DNA from: Liquidambar formosana
Taxonomy: Eukaryota; Streptophyta; Magnoliopsida; Saxifragales; Altingiaceae
Reading direction: 5' to 3'
Assembly (NCBI GenBank): GCA_039720395.1
Contig: CM077822.1
Coordinates: forward strand, 17,315,043 to 17,379,042
DNA: 64,000 nt
The notes beneath the pieces were generated by a model. The model saw only the letters and a list, made by a program, of their open reading frames with translations, searched no databases and was not told where the DNA came from. Each line of letters begins with the position of its first letter. Position 1 is the stretch's first letter. This document shows, one piece after another, positions 33,131 to 45,459 of this stretch. The position numbers were made by a program, and so were the translations under genes.

Positions 33131-35580
33131 AAAACCCTAGGTTTTCTTGTTTGAGAATGTATTGAATTAATCCAAAATTGAAAACTTCCACAAGAGGAAA
33201 ACTTTGATAGAAAACCAGAATTTTATTAATAAAGGAAACCCTTGATAATCACCATATGTTCGTATTAAGAAATAACCCTAGGAGGGAGAAGAGAAAAGAA
33301 AGAAAAAGAAAGGTGAATTGGGGCACCTTCAAACCCACTTACCTGAGTGCAATAGTTCCAAGCATTAGCAATTTCAAGCAATAGCAGCCCTATTTGTAAT
33401 AGGACAAGCATTGTACCTATTTGCACCCTTACAAGTATACAAAACCATGCAAGAAGAACGATATACTAATCTGGATAGAACCATGACAAGGCCTAAAATT
33501 ATCCATTTATCATGCAAACAACAAGAATAATGAATAACTAAAGACCCTAACTTAATCCTACATGCAATGACCTGACTAACATGCATAAAAAAACCTACCA
33601 AAGACATACTAACAATCATAAAAGACTTCAATAATATCAATAAACATGATAGCAAATCCTATTCTAACCAAAAAGATGATATTTTATGTAAAATATGAAA
33701 ATAGGCCTTCCTAAGGCGAGCTTTCTTAAGTGAAACTATCCTAAGATAATTTCACGAAAAAAGTCACTATGGGGAGGTGCAATCATCCTATCCTACGTAA
33801 AATATATATATTAGAACACAATAGAAGTGATTTCATGCTTAAACACATCACAGCAGAAAGCTCTCATGCAAAACCTTACTTAACGAAAAGGATAATTATC
33901 CTTAGAAAAGGATAATATCCCCAAAAACCCTATAAAATCTACTATATGAATGCAAACCTAGCATGATTCAACTATATGCAGCATATATAGAATGACTATG
34001 ATGAGAAATTACTCACAGAGTTAAGCTAAGCATGCTGTATAAAACCTGTGTGATTTTAGGGTTATCGAAACCCTAATCTCACAACTATGCATAAAAACCT
34101 ATGAAAAGACTCTAACACATACTCAAATCATCATGAATATCATTCATATCATATATATTAACTAACAGGAGCATCAACTCATGACAATTATCACAGCAAC
34201 CTAAACATGTGAACTATACATGATTTAAGAGGATAAAAAGAGTAACGCTATCCAATCCTTAGTAAACCAGGGATTATCAAGCATGTAAAACCATAAATCA
34301 TCTCAAAATCATTCATAATACATCCTAAAAACATTGAACTATCCTAATATGTAGAGTTACATCATGCACTAGAACTATCATAGAAGAAGAAGGAGAAGGA
34401 AAAGGAGAAAACCTATGTTCAGCATTAAAGAGACATGCTTACCTCTTGTAGAACCTTCCTTGTCTTCAAACTCCTTGTTCTCTTGCTTGCTTGGGGTTGA
34501 AGAGCCTCCTCTTGATGTCCTTCTAGCTCTCCAAACTCGTAGCTCCCTCTCTCTCTAAGTGAAAAGTGCAATTAACCTCCCCCCATGTGCTGAATATCAT
34601 GTCCTTTATATAGAGAACTAACCCCCTAAACCAATGGTTAAGATTAATTCATTAAACAATGATCCTAGGGCTATTAGAGACTCTCTTGGTGCTCAAACAA
34701 CTCAAACTTACACACTCCTAAGAGAAAACAAGTTGTAATGGCGGAGGAAACCGTCAAAAGAGGGAGAGAAGAGTCAGAGTTTGAGTTGAGGACGAAGTCT
34801 CTCGGGTGACCATCTTGGCCTGGACGGTTAGCCATCTGGGCTTGGACAGCTGACCGTCCAGCCCCGGACGGTTACCCGAGGGCTCTCCTTATTTCACTCC
34901 GGTTTTGATTCCTACTCGCTGTAGAAGTCCTAAAATGTTCAAATTAAGTCCAATTTTAACAAATTAAAAGCCAAAACGACCGTGTTTCGAAGGGGAACAC
35001 ATTTTTAAGCATTTTAGGAAAAAAATCCTTAACCATGGGTGCATGGTTAGGTTTTACAAAGGTGGTTAACTATGGTGCCTCACCGTCGCTAAGCTGGGTT
35101 TGCACACAAAGTCGAACTAAATGCTTTCCTAATCAAAATTCGATCTTTCTAAACATACCTAGGATGTAAATAAAGCCCAATTGAAGCTAAATGAGAGAAA
35201 ATTGAGTGGGTCTTATGAGTCAATTTGAGCAAACCAAGAAAAGGACTTTTAGCCAACTCGAACCGTTATGAGCCGAATTGATCTTAAACCATTAATTCAT
35301 GAAATTGAACCTATATATGGACTCTGTGTACTCATATGAACTCGAGGGAATGACTCGGGATTCATTTCAAGGTCAAATGGAAAATATATGGCTTAAAAGA
35401 CGATTATGCCCTTAAAGTCGCAAAAGTTCTTATTGACTATCGAGATGAACTCGAAATCACTTCAAAATTCATACACATGATATTCAATGCCATAGAAACT
35501 CAATGCAAAAGACTAGACTCAAAAATGACTCAAAATCCTACATGAAATGATGTACCTTAGTTAAGGTGACAAAAATGGGT
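33131..35580. other. Retroelement-like non-coding DNA
   Basis: No coding domain recognised. The region is A-rich with many short open frames. Around 34801-34880 the word ggacggtta occurs twice and its complement once, flanked by ctcgggtgacc and ggttacccgag. Most of it is probably LTR sequence of the element whose ends are at 32680 and 35581. Confidence 0.4.
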
Positions 35581-38500
35581 TGTGACACCTACTTTTTCTC
35601 AAACTATTTTTGGAAACTCCTAAGTTTTTAAAACCTTTCTTAAGTTGGAAACTTAGAGTTTATAGTTCATTGTAAAGGGAGTAACCCCTTCTCAATCGAA
35701 CTACGCGGACTTTGATTCTTACATTTTTGTATGTAAGGTACGTAGGCGCTCATTCGATGTTCAAGTCCGCCCTAGGCTACTAAGTGCCTATTTGGATGAG
35801 ATTCTGGGAGGCCCAAAATCTCTTCTGATGGCCCATAATCACTTTTAAGAGTGTTTGGATAAAAAATGAGAAAAGTAATTGTAAGCCCAAAAGAGATTTT
35901 GAGGCCAATTTACTCAAGCTGCCTCCCCCTTGATTCTGATTCAACTTTTGATTCAGCTTCTGATTCTACTCTGAAGCTATCCCAAACAGGCACTAAGTAT
36001 CCTAGGTTTTTCTTTTTTCTTTTATTCTTTTGTCCATCACATATTTGCTAGAGGAGTAGGATAGACTCATGCTTATTCATTTATCCATTGTCACGACCCA
36101 AATTAATTAAGCCGTGATCAATAATAATAAAACAAGCTTTTTCTTTAATAAATCCTTTGATAAAAACATGGATGACACGTGTTAAAATCCCAACCATTTT
36201 TGAAAATTTTCTCCTTTTTCGAGCATGACCCATCCGTAGATAGGACATACCATCATAAAACCTGTTATAAAAATCCATACATAAAATTTCCTGTCATCCA
36301 TGAAAGTGGTATCATCCCATGCATCGCATTCCACATATACAATATTAAATAATTATAATTACAACCCTGATATAATTTACATTTACATTGGCCATCGGCC
36401 CCAATAAAATTAATGAAATACATATTCTCCCGATGAAAATACATTAATAAATCCCAATTAAGCATGCCTCCGCATAAACTTCATATCCTGTAATACTGAA
36501 AAACATTTAAAATAATAGGCGTGAGTCCGACGACTCAGTAGATACAATTTAACATAGTAAACTAAAGCAATGATATAAATAAAACCAATTATATCATTTA
36601 AAGCAGAATATACTAACCAAGTATATAACAAATCCAAAATAAGTTATAATCCATAACTTAAAATAAATAATGCATAATACCAATGCATGCGACTCATGTC
36701 CAATTTACAATAATTCCATTAATTACCAACCACTCTCGCAGGAGTCTTCGCGCGGAAACGGAGGATTTAAACCCAACCTCCAAAAGGACAACACAAGGGT
36801 TCCTACCTGGAACCGGAAAGTAGCCTCTAATTCGGGAACACAAGGGTTCCTACCTGGAACCGGAAAGTACCCCAGGACCAAAGGAATAGAAAACACCGCA
36901 AAGTCCCATTGACTGCAAGTAGTCCAATTCCAATGACCCCTTTTTATGAAATACTTTTACCCAGCATTTATTAAGTCCATTTAATGCATAATTATGCCCA
37001 ACATGCAATGCAATAAACCATAAAATGATTTTTTTTTTTATAACCAAAATCATCTTCAAGATATGGTATATAACCCATAATCAAATAACATCATAATTAT
37101 ACCCAAAATTATGATAAACAACATAAACTCTCATTATGATTATAGCCTTGAAATCATAATAAAAAACATCAATTAATATAGAAATTAACCATATAATCCA
37201 TACATCTCTTTTCCATAGAATGTATAAAATAAACCGAAATGCGTAACGAACATGATTCCCAAATTAGATTATCAATTATCCATAATCTCATCCCAAGATT
37301 TATTCCATAAATCATTTACATACATATTCTAGGCCCAAGAATACCAAATACTATGATAATATACCCCATATTATCATGTCAATAGTTTACACCTATGTAA
37401 ATTGCACCTACCCCAATCAAATGTGTGGAAAATGCATCCTTATGTGTTGTGGGTGTGAAATCCAAGCCCCTAGTGTGCACATGCAAGCTTCCAATCCAAG
37501 CCCTAGTTCCCACATGCCTTGGTTGATGAAGGTAATGGAGGTTCCAACTCCAAACCACCATCAAAACACCCAATATGCATAAATAAACCCATAAATGTGA
37601 GAATGAGATGATAAACCCTTAAAAAGATTACAAACCCTAACCCTTAAGTGTGAGAAAATACCTCTAAAATGCAAAGGAATTAGTGAGGATGAACATCCAT
37701 GCCCAATCCCACGAAATCCAAGCCTAGGATGCAAGATCAAGCTCCAAGCTCCACAAATCAGGCTTGATCTACAAACTAAATGTGGTAGACGATGGATCCA
37801 GCCCTTAGGAAGCTTCCCCAAGCATTAAAGTGAAGTGAGAGAGTGGGAAACCCACATATGCAAGCCACAAACCCACTTTCTCTCTCCAAACAAGTCCTTT
37901 CTCTCTCCTCCCTCTCTTTCCTTCTCTCTCTAAGTGTTATGAGCTTAAAATGTAGAAATGAGGGTGTTAGATCCGGACTTGAGGAGTTTTATAACAAGGA
38001 GGGGCACATACGTCTTTTTGCCCAAAAAAATCTAGCCATTCAGCAAATTCGTGCGTTATAGTCGACCAACACAGGAAGTGGTCGACCAAAACTTCCCAGT
38101 GAACAGTACCGTGACATTCTGTCTGCAATATAGTCGACCAAAACAACCTACAGTCGACCAAATCACTCAATATGCACAAAAAGAGGCGTGTGGTTTCCTA
38201 AAGCATAACTTATCACAATTCAACCCAAAATCCTCATCACTCAAGGCTCGAGTCCTCACAACCTTCCGCTTGTAGTAACTAAAATTCTCCAATATTTAAA
38301 ACTAAGTTAAAATAACAAGCCCCAGCATTCTTAATCATGCATATGCAATACTCGTGCATGCCTTACCCTGACAAAACAACTAATATACATGCAAACCATA
38401 GATTAAACTCTTAATACTCTATTTAAAAATTACGGGTATTACATGCATCACATATGATTGCTAAAGGAGTAGGATGGATTTGTTCTTTGTTTTTTGTCTC

Positions 38501-38966
38501 TCTCTTGCTTTCCATATCTCTTCTTATTTGTTCATGGATGTTTACATGCGTTATAGATGTTCATGGATAAATGTGGATGGTTATGAATGATTCTTTACAT
38601 ATGCATGGTAACTAATTAGGAAGTGATTGAAATAGCCCATATAAATTCAGAGACCCATTTTGGGGCGATGTGGATGCCTATAGGATATTTCCTAGAACCT
38701 TCCCACATTGTAACTTAGTCTCCGAATCCTTTCTTAATTGTTTTGTTAAAACTTGCTTTTCCTTGATTGAGTCATTTGTTTGGTTTTCAAAGATTTCCTT
38801 TAAAAACTATTTTCAAGGTTTTCCTTTTTTTCCTTAAAAAAATGAGGTGGCGACTCCTTGTTTGTTATGTTTTCGTGAACCTTCTAAAAACCAGATTTTT
38901 ATTCATTTAAATTTCTACAAGTCTTTTTAAAAGAAGGGTTCCCTCCCCCGATTGAAACCCATGGTT
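35581..38966 (+). mobile_element. Long-LTR retroelement fragment (plus), interrupted by a solo LTR
   Basis: It begins tgtgacacctactttttctc at 35581. Near 38847-38870 it reaches aaaatgaggtggcgactcc, which corresponds to the same end of the minus copy at 32680. Part of it (35690-35770) matches the reverse complement of 33000-33090. It is split by the LTR at 36091-38443: related words (catcacatat.tgcta.aggagtagga) occur at both sides of the insertion. Confidence 0.5.
36091..38443 (+). mobile_element. Solo LTR, probably Ty3/gypsy
   Basis: It starts tgtcacgacccaaattaatt and ends acgggtattaca. This TGTCACGACCC...TACA style is common in plant Ty3/gypsy LTRs. Its first 850 bp match in inverted orientation the sequence at 38970-39809. 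It contains an acacaagggttcctacctgg repeat (36790 and 36838) and four GTCGACCA words (38061-38160). No internal genes follow. A matching target-site duplication was not found. Confidence 0.6.
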
Positions 38967-38969
38967 TAC

Positions 38970-39809
38970 ATCATTAAAGGGGTCATTGGATTTGGACTTC
39001 TAGCGATCAAGGGTCTTAGCGGTGTTTTCCATTCCTTTGGTCCTGGGTACTTTCTGGTTCCAGGTAGGAACCCTTGTGTTCCTGAATGAGAGGCTACTTT
39101 TCAGTTCCAGGTAGGAACCCTTGTGTTGTCCTTTTGGAGGTGGGTTTAAATCCTTCGTTTCCACGCGAAGACTCCTGCGGGAGTGGTCAGTAACTATAGA
39201 TTATGTTAAATGGACATGAGTTGCATATCATTCATGACATTGCATGGGTTTTAATTATTTTAAGCATGATTTTAATTGGTTATATTATCATGCATTGGTT
39301 ATTTCTATATGAAAATTATATCTACCGAGTTTTATACTCACTCCTATATTTTATAAATCCTTTTCAGATGATTTCCTAATTAGGGAGACCTCGCCTTGAG
39401 GTGTTATGCTCTGATTGGAACTAACTAATTGTCAGATCATTTTGGAACATTATTAAGATCTTGAATAATTTTAATATCATGGTTATGTATTAACTAAACA
39501 CTTTTGTATTCGACCAATAGGCGTTAGACACGTAATAACTTATGATTTGTAATATTTTAATTTCGTAGGTCTCTTTATATGGTTTATTTAACATGTGATG
39601 ATACCAATGAAGGATGACAAAAAATTTTATGATTATTTTATACAGGGTTTTATTATGGTATATTCCACTTACGAATGGGTCATGTCGAAATGTTTATTGA
39701 AATTACAGGTTTTCTAACACGTGTCATTCACGTGCTTTCTAAATGATTTTCTTAATTAAATTGGTTTTATTAATATTGATCATGGCTTAATTAATTTGGG
39801 TCGTGACAA
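38970..39809 (-). mobile_element. Truncated LTR, inverted copy of 36091-36945
   Basis: The reverse complement starts tgtcacgacccaaattaatt at 39809 and runs to about 38970. It includes the two aacccttgtgtt/ccaggtaggaa repeats and gactcctgcgggagtgg. Together with 36091-36945 it makes a 3.7-kb inverted repeat structure. The far part of the LTR is missing. Confidence 0.68.
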
Positions 39810-39895
39810 TTTCTTAATAATTTCCAAAAAGAAATTTTCTTTTAAAAAAAAAAAAAAATTCTTAAAGCATTCTTTCCAATGCTTTTTCTTTTTCA

Positions 39896-40212
39896 AAAAA
39901 CTTTTTCTTTTTTCAAAGAGAATCACTTGAGCATTATCTTAAATGCTTTTGACAAACATCATTTCCAATTTTTATTTTCCCAAACCCCCCCCCCCCCCTT
40001 TTTTTCTTTTTCAAAGAAAAATCACTTTTAAATCAAAAACATTATTTCCAATTTTTTTTTTTTTTTCCAAAAACCTCTTTTTCTTTTTCAAAGAAAATCA
40101 CTTTAAAATAAAAAACATTATCTCCAATGTATTTTTTTTCAAAACCTTCCTTTTTCTTTTTCAAAGAAAATCACTTTAAAATCAAAAACATTATTTCCAA
40201 TGTTTTTTTTTT
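39896..40212 (+). repeat. T-rich tandem repeat, 70-77 bp unit
   Basis: About four units share ctttttcaaagaaaatcact, aaaaacattatttccaat and T runs. The unit is variable in length. The following stretch to 40640 is an irregular T-rich, TTTG-rich tract. Confidence 0.75.
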
Positions 40213-41112
40213 TTAAATAGAAAAGTATATGTTTATATACTTTTTGAAAATTTCCTTTTCCAAAAATCTCTTTTTTTGTTTTTTATTTAGTTATTAAAAG
40301 CCTTTATAGAAAACCATTTTTTCCAAGGAATATCATTTCAAATTCCTTAAACTTCATTTCAAGTTCCTTAAACTTTTTTTCAAAGAAAGCATTATTTTCA
40401 TTACTTATAATGCTTTAAATCCTTTTAAACATTATCTTTAATGCTTTAAACCCTCAAAGCAATAAACTTTTCCTAAGTCTTTCAAGAATAATGCCTTCTT
40501 TCTTGAGTATTTTGCAAACAACCCTTTTCTACATTTTTTTTTGTTTTTTGTTTTTGTTTTTTTTGTTTTGTTTTTTTTTTTTTTTTTGTTTTTTTTTTGT
40601 TTTTTTTGTATTTCCCATGCTTTAAAACCTTTTCAAGACCTTTTAAATTTTTTTTTTTCTGGATTTTTCCTGATTTCTATGCCTTTTTAGTGCCCAAAAA
40701 ACCCTAGAAAGGATGCCAAAATGAGCTAGATGAGGTTAGTGACCAAGTGGCCACCCTTGGTGGCCGTTTGGGCACCTTGGGTGGCCATTTGGCCTTCCCC
40801 AAGGGCCGGTCGGCCGGCAGTGGGATTTTTAAGCCTTTTTTCCTTCTTTTTAATGCTCCTATGTTGGCATTTCATGTACCCCTAAGCACCACACGAAATT
40901 GAGAGCTCCTCTCTCTAGAAATTGCTTCCAAACCACTTTCCAACCCTCCAAATTTCAAACTTTTGAAATCCAAACTCTTGGATTCAATTGAATTGAAGCA
41001 AACAAAATTCAAGAAGGTTATTAAAGCTTCTAAAACAAAGTGATTGGGGAATCTCAAGCTTCTTCCAAGCGTTTTCTTCAACTAGCTTTCCCAAGCTTCC
41101 CAAACTTTGCCC
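40213..41112. other. Non-coding upstream of PMD pseudogene
   Basis: T-rich low-complexity DNA to 40660. From 40680 to 40850 the text resembles 32225-32330 (ccttggtggcc.tttgg). The last 250 bp could be the 5' leader of the PMD gene. No coding frame is seen. Confidence 0.4.
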
Positions 41113-42847
41113 ATGGCATCTACATCATCTTCAAATAAAGAGGAGAATTTTCCCTACATTGTGGTGAAGAAATACAAGCCTCCAACTTACAAATACAAGC
41201 GCCCTTCCATTCTTCTTGAAGCTCACCAACATGTCTCTAAGTTGGAAGTAAGTTCATGAACTCCATTAACAAGCTTTCCCAAGCTTTCCCAACTTTGAAT
41301 TTTCTCATGACTTCTATGTCTTTTGTTATTCTTTTCACATCATTTGGCATTGAATACATATTTTTAATCCCATTGGTGATGAATTGATGAGTTTTGGAAG
41401 GATTCCATAGCCAAAGCTTACTTTCTCAAAGTGCCCAAAAACCTTGCACACTAGGTGTTTGATGAAATGTTTCAATGAAATTTCTTTGGGATTTTCCTTC
41501 CAAATCCTTAAATTCATCATCCTTATGATATATAGAATAGAAATCATGGTCATCTCATGCAAAATTACAAACTTTTATTGCTTCAAAAATCATTTTTACC
41601 AAGTGTTTGATAAAATGCCTCAATGAATTTTTATTTCCAAAACTTTTCCAACCCATGAGATAATTATAATTTCTAATCTTGATATTCATAAAGACTTTAC
41701 TAGGAACCAAAATACATGCAATTCTTTACCACATGAGTATGAAAATGACTAACCAAGGCTCTTAATATATATAGGTACCTCCTACCACTAAGACAAGGAG
41801 TAGCTTGAGAGATTTATTGGCTTGGTGGACCAATATGAAGAGAACCCAACCTCTTGTGAGAAAGAAAGTAGACAAGAAGGGGTTTGGTATCTTCCTTGAT
41901 GGTTTGTGGAGGGATCAAATGGATAGGCAAGCCTTGCTTGCCTTGAATGAACATTGGTGGGACACCACCAACACTTTCCACTTCAAGGTTGGGGAAATGA
42001 CCCTCACCCCTCTTGACTTCACCATGATTACCGACATAAAGATGGGTGGCAAGAGACTTAATTTCAATCAAGACATAGTACAAGATGAAAATGATCTTAC
42101 TTTTCTCTTCGGAAAGGAGGTTCCCAATGTGGTGCCTAGGCAATGGCTCTTTTCTGAGTACAGTCAACTACAAGAGGATGATTTGGTTTTTGTGGACCAA
42201 ATTGCTCGAGCCTTTCTATTGTACTTATTCTCCTGCACCTTCTTTGCCGGGCACAACTTGGTGACTCTGGGTTTTCTTGGAAGTTTGAGAGATGTGAACA
42301 CCATTCATGAATACGATTAGGGTGGAGCCATTCTTGCCACCATGTATCGGTTTATGTGTGATAGGTCCAGGAATGCTTGCAAAGATCTTGGTGGCATGAC
42401 TATCGTATGGGAGGTAAATCATTTATCTTTAACAACAAATTCCTTTCCTTTTGTGATTTAATGCCTTGACTCTCTTGTTTCATTAGGTGTGGGCCTATAA
42501 ATATTTGATGTTGGGTGCACCCTGCTTGAAGAACAACGAATTCCTTTGGCCAGTGTCTCACCAATGGAATCCTCAAAAGAGGGTTGGCGTTTGACATAAC
42601 TGTTATGACTATGAACATGCCAAAGAATTCTTGTCTATCTTGACCCCATAAATAGTAAACCAATTTTCTTGCCACGTATTGACTTTTTATCATGATTCTA
42701 ACGACAAAACATTTACTTGTAGGTCAATTGGTCACCATGGGGTGAACTGGAAGTTGTCTTGCCCCTTACTCATAGGGAGTGCCTTCATTATTTGAGGAGA
42801 AGAATTTTGCTAGAAGGCCCTATGGGAAGATACTGGTACCTTATGTG
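41113..42847 (+). pseudogene. Plant mobile domain (PMD) gene, decayed
   Basis: PMD proteins include the Arabidopsis MAIN/MAIL factors, and the domain is also carried by transposons. Exon 1 is 41113-41247 (MASTSSSNKEENFPYIVV...), ending at donor gtaagt. Exon 2 is 41775-42413, in phase after acceptor tatatag; it holds the family core: ALNEHWWDTTNTFHFKVGEM, TLTPLDFTMITDIKMGGKRL and LYLFSCTFFAGHNLVTLGFL. Exon 3 starts at 42487 (VWAYKYLMLGAPCL) and a later exon at 42723 (VNWSPWGELEVVLPL). The frame is broken by TAG at 42318-42320, where the family has Trp (YD-W-GG), and TGA at 42592-42594. The flanking text matches the long-LTR fragments, so the gene may have been carried by a retroelement. Confidence 0.82.
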
Positions 42848-42859
42848 AACCCATGAAAG

Positions 42860-42990
42860 TGGTCCACAAGGATTGAAAAGAAAATAAAAAGATAGGTTTG
42901 AAAAAGAAAATGAGTCGCAACCTCATGTTTCAAGGGAAACAAGGAAAACCCTAAAAACACTTAGTTTTAAGAAAATAATTGAAAAGACTC
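42860..42990 (-). mobile_element. Short copy of the 32.6-kb LTR end
   Basis: The words tccacaaggat, agtcgc.acctca and ggaaaaccctaaaaa match 32618-32715 in the same orientation. It lies directly downstream of the PMD pseudogene and about 50 bp before the SPH array begins. Confidence 0.55.
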
Positions 42991-43126
42991 CATGTTTTAA
43001 AAAGGAAAGGCAAAAACAGTCTTTTGGAAACCAAATATTTTTTAGCAGAATATGATTGGTATTACCCCGAATATTCCTTTTTCAAAAGTTTGGTTTGTTT
43101 TATGTTAAATCTACTTGCCCTTGCAG

Positions 43127-43407
43127 AATTGGTTGAGCAGTCAAGTTGCTCTCCTCTCGTAGTTATCGTTGCCTATGGGGGATGGGGTATCTATCACGGA
43201 CTATTAAGATATTACTCTGAACTGAAATCTCAATGGAAGTAAAACCTTTAATGGTTTATATATTAAAAATTAAAAATTAAATAAAAAATTAAAAAAATTA
43301 AAAAATTACAAATTACAAATTATAAATTACAAATTACAAATTAAAAATTAAAAATTAAAAATTGTACGTTAAATCTACTTACTTGCAGACCAAGAAAACG
43401 CAAATGA
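43127..43407 (+). pseudogene. Terminal exons of an unidentified gene, copy 1
   Basis: After acceptor ttgcag an open stretch at 43127-43238 encodes LVEQSSCSPLVVIVAYGGW, then GIYHGLLRYYSELKSQW. A donor (gtaaaa) follows, then a 150-bp AT-rich intron, an acceptor (cttgcag at 43382-43388) and a last exon with five codons (KPRKRK after joining) and TGA at 43405-43407. Upstream exons are missing. I do not recognise the gene. The same two-exon structure recurs in each spacer, on the strand opposite to SPH. Confidence 0.55.
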
Positions 43408-43889
43408 TTGAATTGCAGATAGTTGAAGTCCTTCTACGCCCTTGTGGGGGTATAGTCCTTTCCTCTATATATATCCCTTCTAAAATATTTATTTTTATTT
43501 GGATAAGCCCTTCACAACTTTTTGTCTACAAAACATGCCTAATAATAAATTCAAAGTGGGCTGTACGTTTTTTCTTTTGACGAATTTCTATTTTTTTCCT
43601 TAACCGACCACCCTATTTTTAGAATGTGAATAGTCCAAGGAGTTTGGTTTTGGTCTTGGGTCACACCTAGTTGTAAGGTTGGAAGCTAGCCACTAGTCTA
43701 TACAATACGCTTTTTGGTGATATTAGTGCATCAATTTTAGGTTCCAAAGGACCAAAATAGGCGCAATAGTATATATCTTCTAGACAAAATTTTTGTATAG
43801 AACTGGTTGTAAGGTGGTTTCATGGCGTTCAATTGATTGCATTAAACTCAACAAACACTTCATCTTCTTTTATAGTCTTTTGTTCATAC

Positions 43890-44640
43890 AAGGCAGTAAG
43901 CATTTGAATTTTAGTATTTCTCACAGATAATGTTCCTTCATGAGTTTTTTCAAGAATATTCCAAGCCTCTTTTGCCAACTCACGATGGGCTACCCTTCAA
44001 AATTCATCTCGGGCTATTAAACCTTAAGAGTATTCCAAGAATATTCCAAGCCTCTTTTTCAAGAATATTCCAAGCCACACTCTCTCATCAATTGATTTGA
44101 AAAAGGCTCGCATAAAAGCCTTCTAGTACCCATAATCCTTACCATTAAAATATGGTATTAAAGGTTTGATAGGCTCTATACCACCAGAATTGAATGAAAA
44201 GATCAACACTTAGGCTATTAAACCTTAAGAGTGAAGCTACGCTCTAATACCAATTGAAATTCCGGCTTTACCAAGCTTGTAATACCTAGAAGCAGGGTTC
44301 AATAGGTATTTTAATTTATTCTAGCACATACGCCTGCACTAAAATCACACGTGTGAACTGCTAAAGAAAATATTTTGCATCGAATATTTATAATATTAGT
44401 TTTCATAAGTCTTTAGTGACGTTGTGACTTGTGAGAAAATGTCACGTACGCCATGATCCATCATAGTACTATTAGCACAACAAAATCATGATTAAAGCTT
44501 TACAATCACGGTTATTGAATTTGATGATAGATCATTTTTATATCAATGGGTCTGGTAACTAATGACAATTTCTCTACTAAATCGGCTAACTTGAATGTAA
44601 AATAGAAATATAAAAGCAAAGTTGAATATCCAAATAAGAA
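43890..44640 (-). mobile_element. Copia 5'-end fragment, rearranged copy
   Basis: On the minus strand it has an LTR, then a degenerate primer site (tggtattagagc, complement of 44241-44252), then gag pieces (YGYWK-like and EAWNILEKTHEGT-like) with an internal duplication of aagaatattccaagcc. It corresponds to 47580-48480 and 53650-54590. At 44640 it joins directly to SPH upstream sequence. Confidence 0.65.
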
Positions 44641-45063
44641 ATAAAGGTGGCTATCGAAGGAAAAAAGTAACAAATGGGTCATTAAGAGGGGATTCTGTTT
44701 TTGCCGAAACGGGAAGAAAAGTTTTGGGATTTGAAATTAAATAGGGGAATCTTTTAGCCATCTTTCTTAATTTGTCCATTTACATTTACAATGTAATAAA
44801 AATGGTAAATTATCTCTTTCTTTCTTTATGTAGACAATTAATGGATGGCATACATGTTACATAGGCCAACAATAATATTATTTCAAATAATGGACAATAT
44901 ATGCCCACTAACTCATAACCTCCCAACAATAATATGCCCACTAACACATAATAATGGACAATATAAATAAATATTATAAAGGCCGTAACACCTCATAAAT
45001 AAAACATAATTTGAATCACAAATATATATGTATTTTAATTATAAAAATATAATAGCATTTTCA

Positions 45064-45459
45064 CTAAGGCCAGCGATACTCCAACTTATAATCATCAATA
45101 CGCTTAATGTAGAGGTACCACCCACCTTGATCGATCCTCCAATAACACGTGTTATCCCCACACCTTAGGGAATCTCTTTTGGGCACGAACACATCGTACT
45201 GCCCATGCACATTGCCCCAAATAATTTCACAAGTGTAAAGGGTACTTTTATAGTCTGGAAGAAAACTCCAATTGAACTTATCTCCAACTAGGACATCATG
45301 GGTGCCTAAGTCTTGGTCCTTAGAATGGCAATGGACCTTCAGTGTGGAATGGTCCCCCATGTTGTTGATGACAAATACTTGGAACTGGGCTTGAACTGGT
45401 GAGCCATAAATGGCTAGTGCTAGGGCAAGGAGGAGCACAAAATTTCTTGTGGGACTCAT
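45064..45459 (-). CDS. S-protein homologue, array copy 1 (intact)
   Basis: 131 residues from ATG at 45457-45459 to TAG. Residues 1-24 (MSPTRNFVLLLALALAIYGS...) form a signal peptide with a likely cut after VQA. The mature part shows the S1 family pattern: FQVFVINNMG, VHCHSKDQDLGTHDVLVGD, FNWSFLPDYKSTLYTCEIIWG, YDVFVPKRDSLRCGDNTCYW and GGWYLYIKRIDDYKLEYRWP. All four cysteines are present. The frame is also open upstream to an ATG at 45603, which would add 48 residues; the start at 45459 is preferred because it begins the signal peptide. It is the only copy in the array with no lesion. The product is probably a small secreted protein; its function is not known. Confidence 0.9.
   Translation of the reverse strand: MSPTRNFVLLLALALAIYGSPVQAQFQVFVINNMGDHSTLKVHCHSKDQDLGTHDVLVGDKFNWSFLPDYKSTLYTCEIIWGNVHGQYDVFVPKRDSLRCGDNTCYWRIDQGGWYLYIKRIDDYKLEYRWP

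Noticed and set aside
33374..33655. Minus-strand open frame of about 93 codons
   Set aside because: It lies in retroelement-like DNA and matches no family.
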